Source: Rhodococcus sovatensis
GTDB taxonomy: Bacteria; Actinomycetota; Actinomycetes; Mycobacteriales; Mycobacteriaceae
DNA length: 64,000 nucleotides
Direction of reading: 5' to 3'
NCBI RefSeq assembly: GCF_037327425.1
Contig: NZ_CP147846.1
Location: 3,968,001-4,032,000, forward strand
Made by a program: the position numbers and the translations under genes. Shown in pieces: positions 1-8,175 of this stretch (positions are counted from its first letter, which is position 1; the number at the start of each line of letters is the position of its first letter). The notes under the pieces were generated by a model, which was given only the letters and a program-made list of their open reading frames with translations, was not told the origin of the DNA and did no database searches.

Positions 1-1
1 G

Positions 2-202
2 GTCCCCACTCCCGAGATGCCCGGCCTCAAAGCCCGTGTGACGGGGCGTCGGCGTCTCTTCGGCCGACGCTGGACTCACGGACGAGCAATGCAGCTGGGT
101 GCCATCGCCGCTCAACTCACCCGAGACGGAGTCCCCGGCGACAGAGAAGTCAAGCGTTCGACGTTCTACCGTCACGACCGGGAGTGGTTGTTGGTTCGGT
201 GA
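2..202 (+). CDS. 3' end of a conserved hypothetical protein (Rv0358-like), truncated by window edge
   Basis: An open frame enters at the left edge and ends with TGA at 200-202. This stop overlaps the GTG start (199) of the M50 protease gene, a GTGA overlap typical of translational coupling. The 66 visible residues are basic and end HDREWLLVR; no domain is recognisable. Third codon positions are mostly G/C, unlike the other two frames. In M. tuberculosis the gene before the M50 protein Rv0359 is Rv0358, so this is probably its ortholog. That assignment rests on synteny, not on a recognised sequence. Confidence 0.5.
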   Translation, partial: VPTPEMPGLKARVTGRRRLFGRRWTHGRAMQLGAIAAQLTRDGVPGDREVKRSTFYRHDREWLLVR

Positions 203-966
203 GCATTCCAGTTCGGCGCAACCCAGTCAGACCGAGTCCGGTCTTCCTCGCAGTCGCGGCAATCACCGCCCTGGGCGGCGTACTCGCGTGGACAGCCCAG
301 TCTGCCGTGCCGGCCCGCATCGGGGTGTTCGTGCTCGTTCTCGCCGGTTGGATACTGACGGTGTGCCTGCACGAATTCGGCCACGCCTACACCGCGTACC
401 GAGCCGGTGACCGAGAGGTCGAGCTTCGCGGCTACCTCACTCTGAATCCGCTGAAGTACAGCCACCCCCTGCTGTCGGTCGTACTCCCGATCGCCTTCAT
501 CGCCATCGGAGGCATCGGACTCCCGGGCGGTGCGGTATATCTGCGCACCGGAATGTTCGAGCCGAAGGTTCAGAGGCGAATTGCGTTGGCGGGTCCGTCT
601 GCGAACGCAATCGTGGCGGTGATCCTGTTGATCGTCATCCGGGTGTTCGGAATGGACGGAGACCACTCCGCATTCTGGTGGGGCCTGAGCTTTCTGGCGT
701 TCCTTCAGGTCATGGCCACGATCCTGAACCTGTTGCCGATTCCCGGTCTCGACGGGTACGCCGCAATCGAACCTTATCTATCCCACGACACTCGTCGGGC
801 ACTGGAGAACTTCAAGGGATACGGGATCCTGATCCTGGTGGCGTTCCTCTTCGTGCCCCAGATCAACTCTTTGTTCTTCGACGCCATCTACACCGTCTTC
901 GGCCTCTCCGGCGTGCCGGAGATCTACGCCCAGTACGGCAACTACCTCATGAGGTTCTGGCTCTGA
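199..966 (+). CDS. Site-2-protease-type M50 membrane metalloprotease (Rv0359-like)
   Basis: This is a predicted intramembrane zinc protease of family M50. From the GTG at 199 (255 aa) the zinc motif HEFGH lies at residues 58-62, inside the second hydrophobic segment. A second conserved motif, NLLPIPGLDG, falls in a later membrane segment and would supply the third zinc ligand, the Asp. Four or more hydrophobic segments are visible and no PDZ domain is present, so it belongs to the short Rv0359 type rather than the RseP/Rip1 type. A GTG at 184 is an alternative, but 199 overlaps the upstream stop and is preferred. The substrate is unknown. Confidence 0.85.
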   Translation: MSIPVRRNPVRPSPVFLAVAAITALGGVLAWTAQSAVPARIGVFVLVLAGWILTVCLHEFGHAYTAYRAGDREVELRGYLTLNPLKYSHPLLSVVLPIAFIAIGGIGLPGGAVYLRTGMFEPKVQRRIALAGPSANAIVAVILLIVIRVFGMDGDHSAFWWGLSFLAFLQVMATILNLLPIPGLDGYAAIEPYLSHDTRRALENFKGYGILILVAFLFVPQINSLFFDAIYTVFGLSGVPEIYAQYGNYLMRFWL

Positions 967-1005
967 CCGCCAGATTTCCGAACAATTCTGTCGCCGTTGG
1001 GAAAG

Positions 1006-1947
1006 TCAGGAGTTGAGTCGGATCATGTCGGCGGCGACCCGCTGGATACCTTCGCGCAGCGACGGCGGCGCGATCACCTCGACACCTGCGCCGAGGGCGA
1101 TGAGCTGCCCGAGCGCAACCTCCTCGGTTTCCAACACGAGGTCCGTCGTCGACCATCCGTCCTCGTCGGGAACGGGGAGTTTGGGAGTCGCCTCGTGGCC
1201 GATGATGCTCGGGAGCATGCGTAGCGCCGACGGTGAGAGCCTGACTCGGCAGTTGTAGGTCCGCAAGGTCCGGTCGAAGGACGCGGCGGCTTCACGCCAC
1301 CATTCGGCGAGATCGAAGCCGACGGGTCTGTTGACCACGTCGGACGTCATTTCCGCGGATTCGATGCGATCCACCCGATACGAGAGAACCGTTCCCGCTC
1401 GCGAGGCAACCAAATACCAGATCGCCGCCTTGACGACGAGACCGAGCGGATCGACCTGCCGCGTAGACCCGCGGTAGCCCAGTTCGAGTCGACGTGCCCC
1501 GAACACCGCCGCACTGATCACTGGTAGATACGGCGTCGACGCGGGTTGCCGGAACCAAGCCGGCACGTCGATGTGGAGCCGCTCACGCCACAGTTGCGCG
1601 TCGGCACGCAAAGGCTCAGGCAAAGCGCCGAGCAGTTTGTTCTCGGCTGCCTCGCTCGCGTCGGCGAGACCGAGATCAGCCGCTATCGAGGGCACTCCGA
1701 GCAGCATCAGAGCCGAGGTCTCGACGCCGGTCATTCCGCTCAACTTCGACTGCCATCCGTCGAGCAGTCGGATTCCACCTCCGGGCCCGGATTCGGTCCA
1801 CAACGGCACTCCCGCCGCACTGAGTGCCGAGATGTCACGGTAGATGGTGCGCACCGACACCCCCACCTGCTCGGCGAGCGCCTGGGCCGTCGCCGAGCGC
1901 CCGTATTGCAGGGTCAGCATCAACTGCAGCAAGCGAGCCGAACGCAT
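1006..1947 (-). CDS. WYL-domain transcriptional regulator (YafY/DeoR-type HTH)
   Basis: This 313-aa protein starts with a winged helix-turn-helix (residues 1-60; the segment SVRTIYRDI is the typical recognition helix). It continues into a WYL ligand-sensing domain (about 135-205, containing IWYLVASR and YRVDRI) and a WCX-like C-terminus. WYL proteins usually respond to small molecules or nucleic-acid ligands and often control the adjacent gene. The gene is divergent from the flavin protein at 2011. The 63-bp space between them holds a perfect 11-bp inverted repeat (1965-1991), the likely shared operator. The ATG at 1947 places the helix-turn-helix at the N-terminus as expected. Confidence 0.88.
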   Translation of the reverse strand: MRSARLLQLMLTLQYGRSATAQALAEQVGVSVRTIYRDISALSAAGVPLWTESGPGGGIRLLDGWQSKLSGMTGVETSALMLLGVPSIAADLGLADASEAAENKLLGALPEPLRADAQLWRERLHIDVPAWFRQPASTPYLPVISAAVFGARRLELGYRGSTRQVDPLGLVVKAAIWYLVASRAGTVLSYRVDRIESAEMTSDVVNRPVGFDLAEWWREAAASFDRTLRTYNCRVRLSPSALRMLPSIIGHEATPKLPVPDEDGWSTTDLVLETEEVALGQLIALGAGVEVIAPPSLREGIQRVAADMIRLNS

Positions 1948-1964
1948 GTGCAGATCCTACGAGT

Positions 1965-1991
1965 AATTACTGACAGAAGGTGTCAGTAATT
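1965..1991. promoter_or_regulatory. Perfect inverted repeat, likely operator of the WYL regulator
   Basis: Arms AATTACTGACA (1965-1975) and TGTCAGTAATT (1981-1991) are exact reverse complements with a 5-bp spacer. The site sits midway between divergent starts at 1947 and 2011, so one bound regulator could control both. It is AT-rich in a GC-rich surrounding. Confidence 0.7.
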
Positions 1992-2010
1992 CTCGGCGAT
2001 ACTGCGATAC

Positions 2011-2478
2011 ATGGCTTCCTGGAGAGAATTCGACATCGCAGCACCCGACATGGCCGCGGCGGTGGCCGCACGATTTCGCGCACACAAGCATCACGTCCTG
2101 GCAACGCTACGATCCGACGGATCACCACGCGTCAGTGGCACCGAGGTCGAATTCTCGGCCGACGGGACCCTACGGCTCGGTTCGATGCTGAAGGCACTGA
2201 AAGCTGTTGACTTACAACGCGATGCACGGTTCGCGGTACACAGCAACCCGGGACATCACTCGATGGACGGCGGCGACGCGAAGATCTCGGGGAGGGCCGT
2301 CGAACTCGTGGATCCCGAAGTGCTGCAGAGAATTTTCGACGCCGCTCCGTCCGAACTGTCGCCGTACCACGTCTTCGACCTCGACATCGGCGAGGTCGTA
2401 CTGACATCTCTGGTCGACGATCACATGAAAATCGAGCTGTGGCGTCCCGGCGCGGCGGTGAAGGTTTTCACCAGGTGA
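2011..2478 (+). CDS. Pyridoxamine 5'-phosphate oxidase (PPOX)-family flavin/F420 protein
   Basis: This 155-aa single-domain split-barrel protein has the PPOX pattern: an N-terminal helix, then HHVLATLRSDGSPRVSGTEV (about 30-49), the first barrel strands that usually contact FMN or F420. The later segment KISGRAVELVD is also typical of the family. Members bind FMN, F420 or heme and reduce varied substrates, so the substrate cannot be read from sequence. It is divergent from the WYL regulator at 1947 and probably its target. The start follows the family's N-terminal helix; no strong ribosome site is visible. Confidence 0.8.
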   Translation: MASWREFDIAAPDMAAAVAARFRAHKHHVLATLRSDGSPRVSGTEVEFSADGTLRLGSMLKALKAVDLQRDARFAVHSNPGHHSMDGGDAKISGRAVELVDPEVLQRIFDAAPSELSPYHVFDLDIGEVVLTSLVDDHMKIELWRPGAAVKVFTR

Positions 2479-2511
2479 GCTCTGCTGAATGCTGGTGCTA
2501 CCGTGCCTGCC

Positions 2512-2916
2512 ATGAGCTTGCGCGTCGAACGGTTCGATCACATAGTCGTGAATTGCCATGACGTCGAAGCCACTGCACGCTGGTACGCCCGGGTTCTCGG
2601 CATGAAAATCGTTCGATTCGGTCCGAAGAACCGGACCGCCCTCACGTTCGGCGATCAGAAGATCAACCTGCGGCCGCTCGGGGCACTGGACCAGGACCCC
2701 GCATGGGCGACAGGCCGAACTGAGGCAGCGGGTTCCGAGGATCTCTGCTTCATCACCGACACCAAACCTGACGAGGTCGCCGCTCACCTTCGCGCGTGCA
2801 ACGTCACGATCATCGATGGCCCCGTGATCAGAATCGGCGCATTGGGCGAGATGGTCTCGCACTACTGCCGCGACCTGGATGGCAATCTGATCGAAATCGC
2901 GCACTACGCCCATTGA
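2512..2916 (+). CDS. VOC-superfamily (glyoxalase/bleomycin-resistance-type) protein
   Basis: This 134-aa protein is a single VOC module pair. It opens with VERFDHIVVNCHDVEATARWYARVLGM, split as beta strand, metal-site His and helix, and ends with GNLIEIAHY, whose Glu is the usual metal ligand. VOC proteins include glyoxalases, dioxygenases and antibiotic-binding proteins; the sequence does not say which this is. I chose ATG 2512; a GTG at 2503 would add three residues and neither has a strong ribosome site. It stands alone between the PPOX gene and the GGDEF gene on the same strand. Confidence 0.8.
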   Translation: MSLRVERFDHIVVNCHDVEATARWYARVLGMKIVRFGPKNRTALTFGDQKINLRPLGALDQDPAWATGRTEAAGSEDLCFITDTKPDEVAAHLRACNVTIIDGPVIRIGALGEMVSHYCRDLDGNLIEIAHYAH

Positions 2917-2965
2917 CTCTCTGTGTGGCCAAGACATCGAATGTACGTCCTGGAAGAGTAAGGGC

Positions 2966-3958
2966 ATGCGCTTGTTCGATCATGTTCGCAATCCGGGATC
3001 GGTGCACGGTGTGGCGGAGCTTCGGACGCGACTTCTGAGGCAATTCCTCGTGGTCACCACCGTTCTGTACGGGGCCGGCGTGATCGCGACGGTCCTTCCT
3101 CACGGAAGCCGGGTCACAGCCGACATCACCGGTGGGATTGTCGCTGTCTGCCTCGGGATCGCCGGTCTGGTGACGTTGCGGCTTCGTCCTCGAACAACCG
3201 CCGGGCAGCACGTCGCATTGGGCGCCGCAATGCTGGCAACACCTGCAGTGATGGCGTTCCATGTCCTCACCGCAGCGCTGTTCCCCTGCTTGATCGCAGC
3301 GATGTTTCTGGCGATGTACATCCGCGCATTCCATCCGAGCCGCGACGCCCATATTGCGATCGGCGTCCTTATCGCGCTGGTTCTACTGGCGACGCTTCGC
3401 TCGTCTGCGCCGGTGTATCCGATCACCTACATCATCTTTGCCGTGGCAATTTTTGCAGCGGCCGAGGCATTCGGCTCGGTCACGAAAGCGTTGATCGCAG
3501 CCTCGTGCACCGATCCACTGACTGGAGTACTCAACCGCGCCGGGTGGGAGATCGCGACCACGGAGGCGGTCACGGGTCCGAGCGGACGCCGCGTCGACCC
3601 GTCGAAGTTGCCCGTGACGGTGGTGATCGTCGACGTCGACAACTTCAAGGCGGTGAACGACACCCAAGGTCACCGCGCAGGTGACGAATTGCTGGCGAAC
3701 CTGGCGGCGACCTGGAAACGAGCCGCGCCCGACGGCACTGTGGTCGCGCGCATCGGAGGGGACGAATTCGCGGCCCTCCTGTCCGGCCACCCGGAAGACA
3801 TCGTGGGCGATTTCGTCTCGACCACCGTCGAATCCTTGCCCTACACGAGCATCGGGGTGGCGGCATCGAGAGATGCCGACGAGCCGATCTCCGACATTCT
3901 CGCTCGTGCGGACGCAGAGCTCTATCAGGCCAAACGCGGCCGTACCGATCAGGTGTGA
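2966..3958 (+). CDS. Membrane-bound GGDEF-domain diguanylate cyclase
   Basis: This 330-aa protein has about six hydrophobic segments (residues 25-168), forming an MHYT/MASE-like membrane sensor of unknown ligand, then a GGDEF domain. The domain starts at DPLTGVLNR (183-191), has the metal-site DVDNFKAVND (223-232), and an intact GGDEF at 264-268. The allosteric inhibitory RxxD that should lie five residues before GGDEF is absent (PDGT there), so product inhibition through that site is not expected. No EAL domain is present. It should make cyclic di-GMP at the membrane. Confidence 0.88.
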   Translation: MRLFDHVRNPGSVHGVAELRTRLLRQFLVVTTVLYGAGVIATVLPHGSRVTADITGGIVAVCLGIAGLVTLRLRPRTTAGQHVALGAAMLATPAVMAFHVLTAALFPCLIAAMFLAMYIRAFHPSRDAHIAIGVLIALVLLATLRSSAPVYPITYIIFAVAIFAAAEAFGSVTKALIAASCTDPLTGVLNRAGWEIATTEAVTGPSGRRVDPSKLPVTVVIVDVDNFKAVNDTQGHRAGDELLANLAATWKRAAPDGTVVARIGGDEFAALLSGHPEDIVGDFVSTTVESLPYTSIGVAASRDADEPISDILARADAELYQAKRGRTDQV

Positions 3959-3999
3959 CCGGCCGACTGTCGCCGCTGGAGTCCCATTAGGCTGCCGAC

Positions 4000-4434
4000 A
4001 TGCCCGAGGTGCCGCCGTTCAGCCCATCGATCACGCTGCTGGCTCTCGCCGGTGCCTGGGAGGCCGCGCTGGCCGACGCGCTGAGACCGATAGGGCTGAC
4101 GCAGCGCAAGTACGGACTGCTGGGGCACATCAGGTCGAGCCCCGGAGTGTCGTTCAGCGAGTTGGCCCGCCGGTCGCGCATCACGGTGCAGAGTGCTCAC
4201 GCCGCGACGGCGTCCCTCGTGTCGGCAGGCCTGGTCGACGACGGGACCGCTCACGCTGGTGCGGCATCGACCCTGATCGTCACCGCCGCCGGCGAGTCTC
4301 TGCTCGACGCTGCCGCTGCGTCCGTCGCCCAGCTCGACGAGGACTTCGTTGCACGGCATCCGGGTCTGGCCGCGGCACTCCGCCGTCACTTCGAGGCCAT
4401 CGTCACGGGCAAGTCATCGATGAGCGGGAACTAG
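4000..4434 (+). CDS. MarR-family transcriptional regulator
   Basis: This 144-aa protein has the MarR layout: dimerisation helices at both ends and a winged helix-turn-helix in the middle (LTQRKYGLLGHIRSSPG, then SFSELARRSRITVQSAHAAT as recognition helix region). The wing is shorter than usual (VDDGTAHAGA instead of a basic beta hairpin). MarR proteins often repress a neighbour, but the nearest downstream gene is on the opposite strand 158 bp away, so the target is not evident. It starts 41 bp after the GGDEF gene on the same strand. Confidence 0.82.
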   Translation: MPEVPPFSPSITLLALAGAWEAALADALRPIGLTQRKYGLLGHIRSSPGVSFSELARRSRITVQSAHAATASLVSAGLVDDGTAHAGAASTLIVTAAGESLLDAAAASVAQLDEDFVARHPGLAAALRRHFEAIVTGKSSMSGN

Positions 4435-4591
4435 GACCCCCTTGCATGGCTGCGTCAGCGAATTCGAGGAGGTAGGCGCCGACGACGGTGGACCACAATG
4501 GATCTCCCTCGAGCCATGTTCGCCGACCTAGCCGGACGCCCTCTACAGCCCGATGGACTGGGCGTACGACAGAAATCGATAGCGCAACCGA

Positions 4592-4942
4592 TCATTGTTC
4601 CGGCCGTGGAACGGTTCGCACCACAATCCCTGGATGGCGATCGCTTCCATACACCCAGCGGACGGTCTTTTCAGGGCCGTCTCGACGAGGCCGCACGCTG
4701 ATTCCGCGATAGTCGAAACCGTCCTGACGTACCTGCTCCCATTCGAAATCCACAATCTCACCCACGATCACGGTGGCGCCCGAGCCCGTAACGTGGATGA
4801 TCTCATTCTCGCGCGCCGGAGGCAGCGTGATCGCCCACAACATGCTGAGGTGAACCCAGCAGCCGCCCGGAGTATCAGCGGACTCGACGACGCCCCAGCC
4901 ATCCTCGAAGTGCCACACCGCTACGACACCTGTACTGGTCAT
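4592..4942 (-). CDS. Cold-shock-domain-like small protein
   Basis: This 116-aa protein carries a diverged cold-shock fold at residues 4-75. GVVAVWHFEDGWGVVESAD matches the first strands of CspA-type proteins (G-x-V-x-W-F-x-x-x-x-G-W-G), and GGCWVHLSML stands where CspA has its FVHFS RNA-binding motif. The aromatic RNP residues are only partly kept, so nucleic-acid binding is likely but altered. The C-terminal 40 residues (basic, ending VVRTVPRPEQ) have no known role. It is transcribed away from the membrane-protein pair at 5082, and the start follows family length. Confidence 0.65.
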   Translation of the reverse strand: MTSTGVVAVWHFEDGWGVVESADTPGGCWVHLSMLWAITLPPARENEIIHVTGSGATVIVGEIVDFEWEQVRQDGFDYRGISVRPRRDGPEKTVRWVYGSDRHPGIVVRTVPRPEQ

Positions 4943-5060
4943 CGCCCCAGCGTAGCTGGGTTCGCGACTCCCGTTCTTACACAGTCTCCTTCGCGTCGTT
5001 GCAGCGAGGCGCTACACCTCAGCGGCAGCCACTCGCGGACATCGTCACGGGCAACCTCTG

Positions 5061-5081
5061 ACCTTCAGTTAAACTGAAGGT
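5061..5081. promoter_or_regulatory. Perfect palindrome abutting the start of the DUF2269-like gene
   Basis: Arms ACCTTCAGT and ACTGAAGGT are exact reverse complements around TAA, and the last base lies directly before the ATG at 5082. A repressor bound here would block both promoter clearance and any ribosome site. The GAAGG within the right arm is too close to the ATG to serve as a normal ribosome site, so the transcript may be leaderless. Confidence 0.6.
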
Positions 5082-5534
5082 ATGGAAGCTTTCTTGCTGT
5101 CGGTGCACGTGGTCGCCGGCATCCTCTTCGTCGGTCCTGTAGCGGTCACTGCCAGCCTCTTCCCCCGGTATGCGCCGTTGTCGGTCCCGTCGGCGCCCGG
5201 GAGCGACGTCCGCAGCGCCGACACCGCGGCCATGCTGCACCGCGTCTCGAGGGGCTACGGCATAGTCGCGATCGTCGTCCCGGCAGTGGGACTCGTCCTG
5301 GCCGCTGTGCAGGGACGCTCGACCGAGATATGGGTCGTCGTGGCGATGGTGCTGACGGCTGTCGCCGGTGTCTTGCTGGCTACCCAAATCGTCCCGCGAC
5401 AACGTGAGGCGCTCGACGCCCCTGACGACGGCACCCAGTTGCGCCGGCTCGGCATGCTGGCTGGGATCTTCAACCTGCTGTGGGTCGCGGTGGTGGTGCT
5501 GATGATCGTGCGGCCCGCGTCGGACTACTCGTGA
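5082..5534 (+). CDS. Integral membrane protein, DUF2269-like
   Basis: This 150-aa protein has four hydrophobic segments (about 5-25, 65-85, 88-107 and 122-143). The N-terminus, MEAFLLSVHVVAGILFVGP, has the His and Gly pattern of DUF2269-type membrane proteins. No catalytic motif is seen. The stop TGA (5532-5534) overlaps a GTG start at 5531 for the next membrane protein, so the two are a coupled operon. A palindrome directly before the ATG suggests dedicated repression. The function is unknown. Confidence 0.75.
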   Translation: MEAFLLSVHVVAGILFVGPVAVTASLFPRYAPLSVPSAPGSDVRSADTAAMLHRVSRGYGIVAIVVPAVGLVLAAVQGRSTEIWVVVAMVLTAVAGVLLATQIVPRQREALDAPDDGTQLRRLGMLAGIFNLLWVAVVVLMIVRPASDYS

Positions 5535-5797
5535 GGCCACTGCTCCGGACGCTGGGCGTGCTGTCCGCGCTCGAGTTGATCAGCGTCGTCGCCCTCGCGG
5601 CCAACCTACTGACAGTGCACGACGAGGCGGTCGCGAGCGCTCTCGGGCCGGTACACGGGGCGCTGTATCTGAGCGTGGCGCTCGCGGCACTTCTGGGTCG
5701 CGGCCTCACGTCGAGGACACGGGTCTACGCGATACTCCCGCTGCTGAGCGGCCCGTTGACCATGCTCCGGGTGCGGCGGGAAGCGGCGGGCGAGTGA
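5531..5797 (+). CDS. Small integral membrane protein
   Basis: This 88-aa protein starts at a GTG overlapping the upstream stop (GTGA). It has hydrophobic segments at about 5-28, 38-55 and 60-78 and a basic end (RVRREAAGE). The segment VHGALYLSVALAALLGR looks like a helix-turn in small actinobacterial membrane proteins. I do not recognise a named family. It is probably a partner of the DUF2269-like protein encoded just upstream, because the two genes share a stop/start overlap. A longer reading from 5480 would overlap the upstream gene by 55 bp and is not preferred. Confidence 0.65.
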   Translation: MRPLLRTLGVLSALELISVVALAANLLTVHDEAVASALGPVHGALYLSVALAALLGRGLTSRTRVYAILPLLSGPLTMLRVRREAAGE

Positions 5798-5827
5798 CCC
5801 TTCACGACCGTCCCCAACGCCAGAAAC

Positions 5828-6754
5828 TCACCAGGTGAGCTCGTCCTTGCAGGCTGCGCCATGGGCGCTCGGTTCGACCTGAACGGTGGCGTGGTCGAGA
5901 CCGTACGTCGACAGGACCGTCTTGGCCCGCTCCAGTAGGACCGAGCTGGACCCGTCGCATTCGAGATGCACAGTCGCAACGTCCATCCCGGTAGTGAGAG
6001 TCCAGACATGCAGGTCGTGCACCCCGACGACACCGGGCAGCGCCTCGAGGTCCGCTTCGACCGCTTCGACGTCGACATGACCAGGGCTCGCCTGCGTCAG
6101 TATCCGTAGCGCGGAGCCGGCGAGCTTGATCGCCCGCGGGATGACCCACAGCGAGATCAGAACACCGACGACGATGTCCGCCCACGTCCACCCGAACACG
6201 AGCATGACGAACCCGGCCACGAGAACGCCGACGCTACCCACGGCGTCGGCGAGGACCTCCATGTACGCGCCTCGAACTGCAATGCTCTCCTTGGCGTCGC
6301 CCCGAATGAGCACCATGACAACGAGATTGGCCAGCAGGCCCGCCGCGGCGGTAAGAATCAGTGGAAGACCTGGGATTTCCGGAGCGTCACCGATTCGGTC
6401 GATTGCCTCGTACATGATGAACGCGGCGACCCCGAGAAGAAGTACCGCGTTGGCGATGGCCGTCAGAACCTCGGCGCGATGCCAACCGAAAGTCCTGGCG
6501 GCAACGGCACTTCCCTTGCGAGCAAGCAACAGCGCGACGAGACCCATCGACATTCCGAGGACATCGGTGAGCATATGTCCGGCGTCGGCGAGCAGTCCGA
6601 GCGAATTGATGATCAGCGCCACCGTCGCTTCGAGAACGAGGAACACGACGAGAATGCCGAGCGCGATCACCATGTTGCGGATGCGTTTGGTCGACGGCGC
6701 TGCAGTCTCGCCAGCGCCTCCCATTCCGTGACTGTGCCCGTGCCCCGCGCCCAT
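5828..6754 (-). CDS. Cation diffusion facilitator (zinc/cadmium-type exporter)
   Basis: This 308-aa CDF transporter has a His-rich N-terminus (GHGHSHG), six membrane segments, the metal-site residues of segment II (LLADAGHMLTD, equivalent to the H-x-x-x-D site) and of segment V (EVLADAVGS), and a cytoplasmic C-terminal domain (about 220-300). It exports divalent metals, most often Zn(II), in exchange for protons. I chose ATG 6754 because a strong GAAGGGGA lies just before it. The frame stays open to a TTG at 6829, but that stretch contains the CATATG palindromes and is more likely promoter. Metal-regulated expression is probable. Confidence 0.88.
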   Translation of the reverse strand: MGAGHGHSHGMGGAGETAAPSTKRIRNMVIALGILVVFLVLEATVALIINSLGLLADAGHMLTDVLGMSMGLVALLLARKGSAVAARTFGWHRAEVLTAIANAVLLLGVAAFIMYEAIDRIGDAPEIPGLPLILTAAAGLLANLVVMVLIRGDAKESIAVRGAYMEVLADAVGSVGVLVAGFVMLVFGWTWADIVVGVLISLWVIPRAIKLAGSALRILTQASPGHVDVEAVEADLEALPGVVGVHDLHVWTLTTGMDVATVHLECDGSSSVLLERAKTVLSTYGLDHATVQVEPSAHGAACKDELTW

Positions 6755-6802
6755 GATTCCCCTTCGGTGTCCGTCGTGTTGCTCTGTCGATCCAGGAATC
6801 AC

Positions 6803-6825
6803 CATATGCGTACATATGCATATGT
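6803..6825. promoter_or_regulatory. CATATG repeat/palindrome, likely metal-sensor operator for the CDF gene
   Basis: Three CATATG hexamers lie at 6803-6808, 6813-6818 and 6819-6824; the last two form the perfect palindrome ACATATGCATATGT (6812-6825). AT-rich imperfect palindromes of this kind are typical binding sites of ArsR/SmtB-family metal sensors in front of metal exporter genes. No such sensor gene is next to it, so the regulator would act from elsewhere. Confidence 0.5.
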
Positions 6826-6864
6826 GCAATCGCGTGGATGTCTTCGACCTGCCGTCACGGCACG

Positions 6865-8175
6865 TCAGAACAAATCCGGCGTCACATCCGGCTTCTGCAC
6901 CGTCGGCGGTAGCGTCGCAAGGGCGGAAATTCGCTTCAAACCGGCGACCTGAAGCAAGTCGACGATGATCGAGCGCAACTGCGCCACCACGACCGTCGCG
7001 GACAGGCCGGCGTTCGAGATCAGCTCCGGCTTGGCTCCTGCTGCGACGGCCCGCAACGCTCTGGCCGCCTCCGCTGCATCGGGCTGCTGGCCTGGATCCG
7101 CGAGAACCATCCTCCGCAGCACGTCGGTCGCCTGAGCCAGCTTCTCGACCTCGTCCACCACCCGCGGATCGAGTATCTCGTCGTCGCGGACCAGCGTCAG
7201 CGACCGGCGAGCCAGAACTCGAATATTTCGGATCGCGTTGTCGATGGGATCGGCGGTCTTTGCCAACCCCGCCAGCCGGTTTCGATGGCCCCAGAACAGC
7301 GGGGACAGCCGCGCGATCTCTCGACCACCTTTGAGGTCCGTCCTCAGCGTATCGATGTCGGACTGCGTCGCACGCGCCTTCCGCAACGCCTCCTCGATCG
7401 GCTTCGGATCGTTCGCGACCAAGCCGTCAGCGACCTTCTGCAGAACTTCGGACGCAATACCGAGGACTTTCGCAGCGTCCTTGCGCGCCCGCCAGACCGG
7501 GTGCGTCGGAATGAGGGCGACAATGGCGATCCCGACCAGACCGCCGGTCAAGGCGTCGACCATGCGGTCGACGCCGCCCGAATTACCGGGAGGAATAAGT
7601 GTCGCAACGAGCACCGCCGACGAGCCTGCCTGCATCGCGATGATGGGGCCGCCGTCGAGGAACACCGCGGTCGACATTGCGAGGGCAACCACGAGCGCAA
7701 TCTGCCACGGGCCGCTGCCGATCGCGGAGATGATCAGATCGCCGACACCGATTCCGACGGTGACCCCGACGACCAATTCGGCGGACCGTCGCATGCGTGC
7801 ACCCAGGGAAACTCCGAGTGATACCACCGCCGCAATCGGGGCGAAGAAGGGCTGCGAGTGGCCGACGATGTCGGTCGCCACGAACCATGCGAGACCCGCG
7901 GCCAGTGCGCATTGCACGACCGGAAGAATCGACAGCCGCAGACGTGCGCGCCCCGCCCGAATGCGAGCCTTGCCGCGCCGAGATGACGGGCGGAGCCGTT
8001 CGAGCCTGCGAGCGTCGGAAGCCTGCGTGTCAGCCGAGGCCGAGAGCTTCCGCAGCCTTGGGGTCGCTGTCTTCGAGGAGGTCGAGGCAACGGGCGTACT
8101 CGTCGTTCTCCCCGATATCGCGCGCAGCTTTCGCGAGAACGGCGACGCATCGGAGGAATCCTCGGTTGGGCTCAT
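6865..8175 (-). CDS. FUSC-type integral membrane protein (aromatic acid exporter-like)
   Basis: The protein has a basic cytoplasmic lead, a cluster of about six membrane segments (ILPVVQCALAAGLAWFVA, FFAPIAAVVSLGVSLGAR and following), then a long soluble C-terminal helical domain of about 220 residues. This is the layout of FUSC/AaeB-like proteins proposed to export aromatic acids or other toxic compounds. The start is uncertain. ATG 8175 overlaps the DUF3151 gene by about 145 bp; GTG 7917 would cut into the first membrane segment. The family-like region seems to begin near 8010, between these two, where I find no good start codon. Confidence 0.65.
   Translation of the reverse strand: MSPTEDSSDASPFSRKLRAISGRTTSTPVASTSSKTATPRLRKLSASADTQASDARRLERLRPSSRRGKARIRAGRARLRLSILPVVQCALAAGLAWFVATDIVGHSQPFFAPIAAVVSLGVSLGARMRRSAELVVGVTVGIGVGDLIISAIGSGPWQIALVVALAMSTAVFLDGGPIIAMQAGSSAVLVATLIPPGNSGGVDRMVDALTGGLVGIAIVALIPTHPVWRARKDAAKVLGIASEVLQKVADGLVANDPKPIEEALRKARATQSDIDTLRTDLKGGREIARLSPLFWGHRNRLAGLAKTADPIDNAIRNIRVLARRSLTLVRDDEILDPRVVDEVEKLAQATDVLRRMVLADPGQQPDAAEAARALRAVAAGAKPELISNAGLSATVVVAQLRSIIVDLLQVAGLKRISALATLPPTVQKPDVTPDLF

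Noticed and set aside
6755..6829. N-terminal extension of the CDF exporter from TTG 6829
   Set aside because: The stretch includes the CATATG palindromes, and a strong ribosome site precedes ATG 6754.
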